Shown: piece after piece, positions 9,217-16,946 of the stretch | Layout: every line of letters begins with the position of its first letter | How positions within the stretch are numbered: the first letter of the stretch is position 1 | Source: RECO01 sp050485385 | Lineage (GTDB): Bacteria; Pseudomonadota; Alphaproteobacteria; Geminicoccales; Geminicoccaceae | NCBI GenBank assembly: GCA_050485385.1 | Contig: JBJHBG010000018.1 | Location: 1-51,024, forward strand | Reading direction: 5' to 3' | Length of the DNA stretch: 51,024 nucleotides | Translations under genes and position numbers: made by a program | The notes under the pieces: generated by a model | Told to the model about the DNA's origin: nothing | The model's database searches: none | Seen by the model: the letters and a program-made list of their open reading frames with translations, nothing else

Positions 9217-10755
9217 ATGATGACGACCGTCCTCGACCTGCTTGCCCCGCACGACGCCCAGAGCCCGGCCATCGGCGCTCCTGACCGGCCGTGGCTCACC
9301 TTCGGCCAGCTTCGCGATCTCTGCCGGACGACGCGCGAAACGCTGAACGGGCTGGGCATCGGCCGCGGCGACCGGGTGGCCATCGTCTTGCCCAACGGCC
9401 CGGAGATGGCGACGGCGTTCGTCACCGTCGCGACTGCCGCCACCACGGCACCGCTGAACCCGGCCTATCGCGAGGACGAGTTCGACTTCTACCTCGACGA
9501 CCTCAGGGCGAAGGCTCTCGTCGTGGCGGCGAACGAGGACGGGGCCGCGGTCGCCGTCGCCCGCCGCCGCGGCCTGCCGCTCCTGCGCCTCGCCTTCGAC
9601 CCGCACGGCCCCGCCGGCCTGTTCACGCTGACGCTCGAGGGCGACGCCCCCGGCAGCGACGCCACCACCACCGGCCCGGCCGAAGCGGGCGACGTGGCCC
9701 TCGTGCTGCACACCTCCGGCACCACCTCCAGGCCCAAGATCGTGCCGCTCCTGCAGTCGAACCTCGTGGCATCCGCCCGCCACATCGGCGCCACGCTGCA
9801 ACTCGCGCCCGCCGACCGCTGCCTCAACATCATGCCGCTGTTCCACATCCACGGCCTGATCGCGGCGGTGCTGTCGTCGCTCGCCGCTGGCGGCTCGATC
9901 TCCTGCACCTCCGGCTTCAACGCGCTCCGCTTCTTCGCCTGGCTCGATCAGGTCAAGCCCACCTGGTACACGGCGGTGCCGACCATGCATCAGGCGATCC
10001 TCGCCCGCGCCGAGCGCAACCGCGAGAGCGTCCAGGCGGCCAAACTCCGCTTCGTCCGCTCCTCCTCGGCCTCGCTGCCGCCGCAGGTGATGAAGGCGCT
10101 GGAGGCCACCTTCGGCTGCCCGGTGCTGGAGAGCTACGGCATGACCGAGGCCACCCACCAGATGGCCTCGAACCCCCTGCCGCCGGCAACCCGCAAGGCC
10201 GGCTCGGTCGGCATCGAGGCCGGCCCCGCCATCCGCATCGCCGATCCGGCCGAGGGCCACTTCCTGCCCTCCGGCAGCGAGGGCGAGGTGGTGATCTCCG
10301 GCCCGAACGTCACGCCCGGCTACGAGGCGAACGAGGACGCCAACGCCAAGTCGTTCTTCGAGCACGAGGGTAAGCGCTGGTTCCGCACGGGCGACCAGGG
10401 GATCATCGATGCCGAAGGCTATCTCAGGATTACCGGCCGGCTGAAGGAGATCATCAACCGCGGCGGCGAGAAGGTGAGCCCGCTGGAGGTCGACGAGGTG
10501 TTGATGGACCACCCGGCGGTGCAGCAGGTCGTGACCTTCGCCATGCCGCACGACAAGCTGGGCGAGGAGGTGGCGGCGGCGGTGGTGCTGCGCGAAGGCA
10601 TGGAGGCGAGCGAGCGCGACATCCGCGACTTCGCCACCAAGCACCTCGCCGACTTCAAGGTGCCGCGCAAGGTGCTCATTCTCGCCGAGATCCCGAAGGG
10701 TGCGACGGGCAAGCTGCAACGCATCGGCCTCGCCCAGAAGCTGGGATTGGGCTGA
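9217..10755 (+). CDS. AMP-forming acyl-CoA ligase, oxalyl-CoA synthetase (AAE3/Pcs60)-like
   Basis: This 512-residue ANL-superfamily ligase activates a carboxylic acid to acyl-AMP and then acyl-CoA. The ATP-binding loop is LHTSGTTSRPK, the aromatic/Thr motif is ESYGMTEATHQM, and the hinge/NRGGEKVSP block and the C-terminal catalytic Lys in KGATGKLQR are intact. Its long matches to the plant AAE3 and yeast Pcs60 oxalyl-CoA synthetases, from memory, include MPLFHIHGL, PTWYTAVPTMHQ and SNPLPP. Oxalate or a short dicarboxylate is a reasonable guess but not proven. ATG 9217 and ATG 9220 are both possible starts. It overlaps the next gene by one base (TGATG), so the two are co-translated. Confidence 0.9.
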   Translation: MMTTVLDLLAPHDAQSPAIGAPDRPWLTFGQLRDLCRTTRETLNGLGIGRGDRVAIVLPNGPEMATAFVTVATAATTAPLNPAYREDEFDFYLDDLRAKALVVAANEDGAAVAVARRRGLPLLRLAFDPHGPAGLFTLTLEGDAPGSDATTTGPAEAGDVALVLHTSGTTSRPKIVPLLQSNLVASARHIGATLQLAPADRCLNIMPLFHIHGLIAAVLSSLAAGGSISCTSGFNALRFFAWLDQVKPTWYTAVPTMHQAILARAERNRESVQAAKLRFVRSSSASLPPQVMKALEATFGCPVLESYGMTEATHQMASNPLPPATRKAGSVGIEAGPAIRIADPAEGHFLPSGSEGEVVISGPNVTPGYEANEDANAKSFFEHEGKRWFRTGDQGIIDAEGYLRITGRLKEIINRGGEKVSPLEVDEVLMDHPAVQQVVTFAMPHDKLGEEVAAAVVLREGMEASERDIRDFATKHLADFKVPRKVLILAEIPKGATGKLQRIGLAQKLGLG

Positions 10756-11732
10756 TGCGCATATGCATCTACGGCGCCGGCGCGATCGGCGGCCATATCG
10801 GCGCCAAGCTGGGCCAAGCCGGTGCTGCCGTCTCGCTGGTTGCGCGGGGACCGCATCTGGAGGCCATGCAGACGAACGGCCTCGCGCTGATCGAAGGCGG
10901 CGAGCGGCGCACCGTCCAGGTCCAGGCGTCGAGCAACCCGGCCGATCTCGGCGAGCAGGACTACGTGATCGTGACCCTGAAGGCCCATCAGGTGCCGGGC
11001 GTGGTCGACCTGATGCAGCCGCTGCTCGGTCCCGACACCTGCGTGGTGATGGCCGTGAATGGCGTGCCGTGGTGGTACTTCTACCGGTTGCCGGGCGACT
11101 ACGAGGATCGCCGCCTCGCCACCGTCGATCCGGGCGACGTGCAGTGGAACGGCATCGGCCCCGAGCGGGTGCTCGGCTGCGTGGTCTATCCGGCGGCCGA
11201 GGTGATCGAGCCGGGCGTCGTGCAGCTCGTCGAGGGCGACCGCTACTCCCTGGGCGAGCCCTCGGGCGAGCGCTCCGAGCGGGCGCAGCAGCTCGCCAAG
11301 GCCTTGCAGGACTCGGGCCTGAAGGCGCCGGTGCGGCCCAAGATCCGCGACGAGATGTGGGTCAAGCTCTGGGGCAACCTCTCCTTCAACCCCATCAGCG
11401 CCCTCACCGGCGCCACGCTCGACGTGCTCTGCACCGACCCCGGCACCCGCGCGGTCGCCAAGCGGATGATGCTGGAGGCGCAGGCCGTCGCCGAGAAGTT
11501 GGGCGTCCGCTTTCCGATCGACGTCGAGAAGCGCCTCGACGGCGGTGCCGCGGTCGGCGCCCACAAGACCTCGATGCTGCAGGATCTGGAGCGCGGCCGG
11601 CCGCTGGAGATCGACGCCCTGGTGGCGGCGGTGCAGGAGTTGGGCGAAGTGGTCGACCTGCCCACGCCGACCATCGACACGGTGCTGGCCCTGATCCGGC
11701 TCCGCGCGCGCTCGGCCGGGGCCGCCGGCTGA
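10755..11732 (+). CDS. 2-dehydropantoate 2-reductase family protein (PanE/ApbA-like)
   Basis: This 325-residue NAD(P)H-dependent reductase has an N-terminal Rossmann domain with the nucleotide loop IYGAGAIGGHIGAKLGQAG. The family segment TLKAHQVPGVV follows, and the C-terminal helical domain contains EMWVKLWGNLSFNPISALTG and KTSMLQDLERGRPLEIDAL. The Lys of the KLWGN segment corresponds to the proposed catalytic Lys of ketopantoate reductases. Alphaproteobacteria often carry several paralogues, many with unknown substrates. Because it is coupled to an acyl-CoA ligase rather than panB or panC, it may act on another 2-oxo acid. Pantothenate synthesis cannot be excluded. Confidence 0.88.
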   Translation: MRICIYGAGAIGGHIGAKLGQAGAAVSLVARGPHLEAMQTNGLALIEGGERRTVQVQASSNPADLGEQDYVIVTLKAHQVPGVVDLMQPLLGPDTCVVMAVNGVPWWYFYRLPGDYEDRRLATVDPGDVQWNGIGPERVLGCVVYPAAEVIEPGVVQLVEGDRYSLGEPSGERSERAQQLAKALQDSGLKAPVRPKIRDEMWVKLWGNLSFNPISALTGATLDVLCTDPGTRAVAKRMMLEAQAVAEKLGVRFPIDVEKRLDGGAAVGAHKTSMLQDLERGRPLEIDALVAAVQELGEVVDLPTPTIDTVLALIRLRARSAGAAG

Positions 11733-11736
11733 ACGG

Positions 11737-13620
11737 CTACAGACGGTCCTCGTCGCAGATGACCTCGAAGGCCGGATCGAGCGTGGTCCCGCGCGCCACC
11801 GTCTCGGCGGTGGTCCAGTGCCGCACGAACAAGTCGACCACGCGCGCCACGGCGGAGGCCCGCACCGCTCGCCGATCCGGGCCGAAGGCCAGCCCCCGGC
11901 CGTCGAGCTCCTGCGCGATCTCGTAGGCCGGGAAATAGCCGACCTCCGGCAGGCGACGGGTCAGCACGTCGACGGCGGCGCGCAGGGTCGACTTGGTCGC
12001 CGACGAGGAGACCAGGACGTGGCGCGGCTCGTAGGTGGCAGCGATAGGCACCGGCGAGACCGTCAAGATCACGCGCGCCCGCGGGTTGACGTGGGTGACG
12101 TCCTCCACGAACGCCTGGAGGTCGGCGATCACGGCGGCGACGTCGAAGTTGACGAAGCGGTGGCGTTCGGGGTCGAAGCGGCCACCGGCCACGCCCGGCG
12201 CCAGCGGGAACACCGCACCGTCGGCGATGCTGGTCCAGGCTTCGGTCAGGCCGAGGGTCACGATCAGGGTGTCGAGCTCCCGAAACAGCGTGCGCACGGC
12301 GGCGAGATGCGTCTCGCGCGCGGCCGCGACCGCGTCCGGGCTCGCGTAGCCCGCCGGCTCGACGGTCGGCCGGAAGGGATCGACGAAGCGGCCATCGTCC
12401 CGCTGCCAGGCGCTCTCCGTGGGCTCGAACCGACCGAACGCGCGCTCGAGGAGTTGGCGAAGCTGGCGCGCCGTGTAGACGTTGCCGTAGCGTGCCGGGT
12501 AGTTCGAGGGCGCTTCGGGTGGGGCCGCCTCCACCTCGAAGCGAGGAAAGCCGCGCGCGGCCAGGGCCGGTGCCAGGTGCTGGGCGAAGCAACTGCCGAC
12601 GGTGGCGATGCGCTCGCCGGGCGCCAAGCGGAAGGGAGCGTCCGTTGCCGGATCGGGGCCGTCGTCGCCGACCCCGGCCACCGCCGAGCGCCACCGCTGC
12701 GCCGGGGGGAGATCGCTGTAGGGGTGGGTGCGTGGCGGAGGCGAACCGGCCAAGCTGGCGCGGCGAACCGCACGCACGGCCGCATCGATGCGGCCGACCT
12801 CGAAGCCGGGGCTGACGAGCGGCTGGTCGGCGACGCCGCGATAGACCTCGAAGCTCGCCTCGACGAACGCCCTCAGGTCGAGGATGTCGGCGGTGCCGGG
12901 ACCACGCCCCTTGAAGGCATAGCCCCCCGGCACCCCGAGCCGCTCGGCGATCTCGGGATAGACGCCCCAGCCGGCGTCGTCCTTCATCGCATCGTGGAGG
13001 AAGGCCTCGGGATCGGCCACCGCCGGCTCCAGGCCGTCGCGGGCCAGCAGGGCGCGGGCGACGTCGGCGAGCACGAACAGCCGCGGCTGGGTGATGGCAT
13101 GCATGAAACAGCCGCGACGTTGCCAGGAGGCGACGGACGCCGCCAACGGCAGGCCCACGCGCTCGCCTTCGGCGACGAGCTGGTCCACCGCGTCCGCCCA
13201 GGCGTCCATGTAGCCGAGTTCGTGGAACGTCTCCTTGGAGAAGAGATCCAAGGTGTTGTCGATGCCGAACCGACGGACGAAGCCGTAGAGGGCGAGGCGG
13301 GAATGGAACGGACCGGTCGCGGCCGTGAGGTGTTCGTCGCCCACGCAAACGAAGGCCATGTCCGGATGGAAGCCGCGGAAGACGATGCGGGGGACGAGTC
13401 GAACCTCGGCCTGGAGCACGTCGCGGTGCTCCTCCACCCAGGGCACGCCCATGATCTGCGTGTAGATGCGGTCGTAGGTCCAAGCGCCGGGATTGAGCGT
13501 CGGCACGGCCTGCCGCACTTGCCCGAGGGACGCGTGGGCGACCTCCCAGTCCGGCCGCATCAAGCCCAAACACGCCGCCAAACCGGGGGCCTGACAGTTG
13601 CCGATCACCAGAACGCGCAA
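11737..13620 (-). CDS. WcbI-GSCFA two-domain protein
   Basis: This 627-residue protein has two recognisable parts. Residues 1-265 resemble WcbI-type polysaccharide-biosynthesis proteins, beginning RVLVIGNCQAPGLAACL with the GNCQ motif. Residues 335-600 are a GSCFA domain named for its own motif, here VGSCFAQHLAPAL at 341-353, with a downstream TLGLTEAW segment. Both families are thought to act on surface glycans or as SGNH-like esterases/acyltransferases, but neither is well characterised. I chose TTG 13620 because GGAAGGAG lies 5 bases upstream and the WcbI fold begins at once; longer readings add low-complexity residues. It ends 4 bases from the convergent reductase gene. No signal peptide is seen. 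Confidence 0.85.
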   Translation of the reverse strand: MRVLVIGNCQAPGLAACLGLMRPDWEVAHASLGQVRQAVPTLNPGAWTYDRIYTQIMGVPWVEEHRDVLQAEVRLVPRIVFRGFHPDMAFVCVGDEHLTAATGPFHSRLALYGFVRRFGIDNTLDLFSKETFHELGYMDAWADAVDQLVAEGERVGLPLAASVASWQRRGCFMHAITQPRLFVLADVARALLARDGLEPAVADPEAFLHDAMKDDAGWGVYPEIAERLGVPGGYAFKGRGPGTADILDLRAFVEASFEVYRGVADQPLVSPGFEVGRIDAAVRAVRRASLAGSPPPRTHPYSDLPPAQRWRSAVAGVGDDGPDPATDAPFRLAPGERIATVGSCFAQHLAPALAARGFPRFEVEAAPPEAPSNYPARYGNVYTARQLRQLLERAFGRFEPTESAWQRDDGRFVDPFRPTVEPAGYASPDAVAAARETHLAAVRTLFRELDTLIVTLGLTEAWTSIADGAVFPLAPGVAGGRFDPERHRFVNFDVAAVIADLQAFVEDVTHVNPRARVILTVSPVPIAATYEPRHVLVSSSATKSTLRAAVDVLTRRLPEVGYFPAYEIAQELDGRGLAFGPDRRAVRASAVARVVDLFVRHWTTAETVARGTTLDPAFEVICDEDRL

Positions 13621-13885
13621 GACCGCTCCTTCCTGTATGGGGCCACCGCGCGCCCGGAGCGGACGCGGGCTGCCGACAACCGACGTCGTCCCGGCGGGTC
13701 GACCGCTGGCGTCATCGGTCGCCGGCGCCGCTGGCGACGACCGACGCGCAACCGCACCGAACACCATGACACCGGTGAGCAGTCATCGTCCATGGTCGCT
13801 CAACCACCACCACTTGGGCGCGAATGCCGCACGTCGGCATAGCCGAGTATCGCGCGAGCGTGCCTGCTGCGACGCCGCCCGGACC

Positions 13886-14683
13886 TCAGTGGTGAGGTTG
13901 CCCCGGGCCGGTTGCCACGCCCGTCATGAAGACGAGGCCCAAGCCGATCAGCGCCACCCCCACCGGGCGCACGATCCGGTCACCGTGGCGGCCCGCTTTC
14001 TCGTAGAGCATCAGGAGCGCCAGTGGCGCCATCCAGGCCAGATTGGCGATGCCGACGACGAACATGACGAGCATCAGCGCCCAGCAGCAGCCGAGGCAGA
14101 AGAGGCCGTGATGGACGCCGAGACGGAAGGCCGCACCCGCGCCGCGCCGGTAGTGCTGCAGGAAGAACGCCACGTGGTTGCGGCATTGCTCGAGACACCG
14201 GTCCTTCAAGGCCGAGAACTGAAACGCTCCGGCCAGCACGAGCACCGCACCCTGGAGCACCTCCGGCCGATGCATCGGGTGGTGCAGCACCGCGTCGAGC
14301 AGCGTCTGGGCGACGAGGGCCGCGAGCCCGAAGCCCGTCCAGACGACCACGTAGCCGCCGAGGAAGGCCGACCGCGCGACGCGGGGATGCGCCTGGCCGG
14401 CGGCAGCGCGATCGAAGGCGGCGAGCATCGGCAGGGTCGAAGGCAGCATCATGGCCGCGACATGCACCTGCCACGCCACCAGGAACAGTGCGAGGCTCGC
14501 CGCGATCGACAGGTGCTCGACCATAAGGTCGTGGTGATGCACCCACTGCACGCGGCCGGTCAGCTCGGCACCCAGCGCCAACGCCCAGGCGACCCCGATG
14601 GCGAGCAGGACGAGTGGCGAGCCCCGCCAAAGGGGCGCTGCGCGCAGCGCCCCGCCGGTCAAGGCCGGTGTTCCATCCGCCAC
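13886..14683 (-). CDS. DUF2182 integral membrane protein
   Basis: This 265-residue protein has about six hydrophobic helices and many His/Met/Cys residues: VQWVHHHDLM, AWQVHVAAMMLPSTLPM, FSALKDRCLEQCRNH and HHGLFCLGCCWALMLVM. DUF2182 is described as a predicted metal-binding membrane protein, and the MMLPS and CLGCCW motifs are typical. The ATG at 14683 lies inside the end of the DUF1326 gene, a 25-base overlap, so the two are co-translated. The families are frequent neighbours, which suggests one system handling a metal at the membrane. The biochemical role is not established. The 265 bases upstream of its stop toward the WcbI-GSCFA gene hold nothing I can support. Confidence 0.88.
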   Translation of the reverse strand: MADGTPALTGGALRAAPLWRGSPLVLLAIGVAWALALGAELTGRVQWVHHHDLMVEHLSIAASLALFLVAWQVHVAAMMLPSTLPMLAAFDRAAAGQAHPRVARSAFLGGYVVVWTGFGLAALVAQTLLDAVLHHPMHRPEVLQGAVLVLAGAFQFSALKDRCLEQCRNHVAFFLQHYRRGAGAAFRLGVHHGLFCLGCCWALMLVMFVVGIANLAWMAPLALLMLYEKAGRHGDRIVRPVGVALIGLGLVFMTGVATGPGQPHH

Positions 14684-15285
14684 GCGGTCTGGATCGTGTT
14701 GCGGCCGTCGTAGCTCCAGGTCATGCCGTGTCGAGGCAGGTTGACCCGGTAGCGCTTCGACTTGCCGATATAGGCGGGCGCTCCTTTCACCGTGCTGAAG
14801 GCGCTGTCGTAGATCGTCGCCGTGCTGCCATCGGGACCGGAGCGGATGGGCACGAGCTCGGCCTCGATCACGCCATCGGCAACGAGGCTGCCTTCGGCCT
14901 GGTCGGTCTCGTGACGGATCGAGGCCCGCTCGACCGCCACCACTTCGCCGATCAGATTCGCCATGTCGGCGAGTGGGCCGCCCAACTTGCCCCCGAAGGC
15001 GGCCAGGAGCGCCGCCTCCTGCTCGGCGCTCGCCCGGTCGTCGACCAGGAGCACGAGGCGCCAGTTGCCGGCCAGCGCGTTACCGGGGATGTGGGCGACG
15101 TTGACGAGGGTGAGGCCGGAGACGTCGACCTCGCCGACCTTGCCCCGATCCAGGCGAAAGGCGATCACGCCGAAGCACTCGCCGCCGTCCGGATCCTCGC
15201 CGATGAAGCAGGGACAGGGGGTGGCGCACGAGCAGATTTCGAGCAGGGTCCCGTCGAGAACGTAACCGCCGCTGGCTGCCGTCAT
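14659..15285 (-). CDS. DUF1326 domain-containing protein
   Basis: This 208-residue soluble protein belongs to DUF1326. The N-terminal Cys cluster is conspicuous: Cys18, Cys20, Cys24 and Cys26 in EICSCATPCPCF, a pattern suited to metal or redox chemistry. I chose ATG 15285 because GGGGAGG is 6 bases upstream; the longer reading back to 15384 has no such site and an atypical Arg-rich start. It overlaps the DUF2182 gene by 25 bases. Function is unknown. The pairing with a His/Cys-rich membrane protein suggests metal transfer between a soluble and a membrane component. The 250 bases upstream (15286-15535) show no recognisable element. Confidence 0.88.
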   Translation of the reverse strand: MTAASGGYVLDGTLLEICSCATPCPCFIGEDPDGGECFGVIAFRLDRGKVGEVDVSGLTLVNVAHIPGNALAGNWRLVLLVDDRASAEQEAALLAAFGGKLGGPLADMANLIGEVVAVERASIRHETDQAEGSLVADGVIEAELVPIRSGPDGSTATIYDSAFSTVKGAPAYIGKSKRYRVNLPRHGMTWSYDGRNTIQTAWRMEHRP

Positions 15286-15535
15286 CGGAAGCCTCCCCTG
15301 GCTTGGCGGCTGCGGTGCGTTCACGCGTCGTTGTCGTTCGCCCGAAGGGCGTCGATCCGCACCCGCAAGTGAAACGCTGGCCACACCATACCCATCTTCT
15401 GCCGTCGATTCCTGATGCCCAAGCGGCCGCGAGATTACGCCTGCGTCGGAATGGCCGGCCGGGCGCGACCGCCGTCGGCGGCGGTGACCCGCCGATGACG
15501 AGGCGCTGGGCGCGGCGCCACGTCACATGAGTCGG

Positions 15536-16856
15536 TCAGTTCGTCGGCTGGATCAGGTGCCAGTGGCTGGTGCCGATGGTGGTCACGCCCGGAAACTCCC
15601 ACGCCGCGATCGTGGCGGGATTGACGATGATCTGGGCGGGAATGCCAGCGATCGGCATGTCCGAGTACTGCTCGTACAGGTAGGTGAAGGCCTCCTGGGC
15701 GATACGGTGCCGTTCGTCGGGATCGAGCGTGCGGCGCAACTCGTCGATCAGCCCTTGGATCGTGTCGTCCTCGTAGCCGCGATAGGGCGAGCCGGCCGAG
15801 GTATGGGCGTTGACGAAATACACCTCGGTCGGCCGGATCGGCGCGTTGCGCATGTGGTGGATGGTATAGGAGCGGCGGCCGCGGCCCAGCGCCCCGAGGG
15901 AGGCGAAGTCCATCTCGCGGATCTCGGTCTGGAGCCCGATCTCCTCGAAGAACACCTGCAACACCTCGGCCATCGGTGCTGCGTCCGGGCTGCCGGGCAC
16001 GACGCTGGAGATGATCGGGATCACCGGGTCGGGGAACGCGTCCGGATAGCCGGCCTCGGCCAAGAGTTCGCGCGCCCGGTCGGGGTCGTAGCCGTACTCG
16101 GCGTCGAAGCGCTCCTCCAATTCCGGCACGTCGCCCTCGTTACGTGCGTCCATGCCGTAGCGCACCAGCGGCTCGGCGCGACCGTCGCAAAGGAGCTCCA
16201 GGATGGGCTCGCGGTCGAGGGCACGGTGCATCGTCGCGCGCAGGCGGACGTCGGCCCAGGGGGCAGCGAAGGGTCGTGCGCCTCGCCGCCGCTCTGCTGG
16301 TCGAGGCCGTCGACCATCGCCGTCGCCTGCATCGCGGGATCGAGCGATTCGATCACCGTCATGCCGGCGGCGATGGCGTCGCCGTGCAACGCTGGCCTGA
16401 GGTCGGCACCGTCCGCCTCGCCGGACAGCATGATCGCGAGCGTGGTCGCGGGCTCCGGCACCCAGCGGAACTCCAACTCCGCGATCGCCGCAGCCTGGCC
16501 GACGTGCAACGCATAGCTGTGGGCGACGTCCTCCGCCGTGACGTCGCCGTAGTCGAAATGCCAGGGCGCGCCTTCGTGCCGCCGGAAGGTCCAGATGGTG
16601 ACGTCCTCGTTGGCCTCCCAGGCGCGGGCGAACCCGTCGTTGCTGTACTCGCCGGTGACGGCGTCGTTGCCGACCAGCCGACCGAGGGCGCGAACAGCGT
16701 CACGTTCGGCACCGACGTGCCCCAGAAGAGGCGGGTGTCGGCCGTCGGCGGATCGACGGCGAGCACGATGCGCTGGGCGTCAGCGGCGGTAACGCTCGCC
16801 GCCAGCACGACCAACGACGACGCGGCCGCAAGGGCGAGCGTTCGGGACGGTCGCAT
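15536..16856 (-). pseudogene. Peptide-type substrate-binding protein (SBP family 5), frameshifted and internally deleted
   Basis: The remains of a periplasmic peptide-binding protein are spread over three frames. Frame one starts at ATG 16856 (AGGGAAGG upstream) with a signal peptide and LFWGTSVPNVTLFAP. Near 16684 the reading must shift to give LVGNDAVTGEYSNDGFARAW. In a C-run near 16260 it must shift again to give WADVRLRATMHRALDRE, continuing to the stop at 15536. In addition, SYALHVGQ joins directly to AAIAELEFRWVPEP near 16495, where intact homologues have roughly 80-100 more residues. Each frameshift is explained by one missing base, so sequencing error could cause those, but not the internal deletion. 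No permease genes adjoin it. Confidence 0.85.
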
Positions 16857-16925
16857 GGGTTGCCTTCCCTTGGTGGGCCGAAGCCCTCGCGGCTCGACCG
16901 CGAACGAGGCCAGACGACCGCTCCG

Positions 16926-16943
16926 GGGGTGGCAACGCACCCC
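16926..16943 (-). terminator. Possible weak terminator after the kinase gene
   Basis: A GGGGTG/CACCCC stem of six pairs with a 6-base loop lies just past the histidine-kinase stop. No U-run follows, so it is only a candidate end point for the symporter-kinase operon. Confidence 0.3.
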
Positions 16944-16946
16944 GCC

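Noticed and set aside
13621..13885. Imperfect inverted repeat near 13716-13743 considered as a terminator
   Set aside because: The arms need a three-base bulge and there is no T-run, so the support is too weak.
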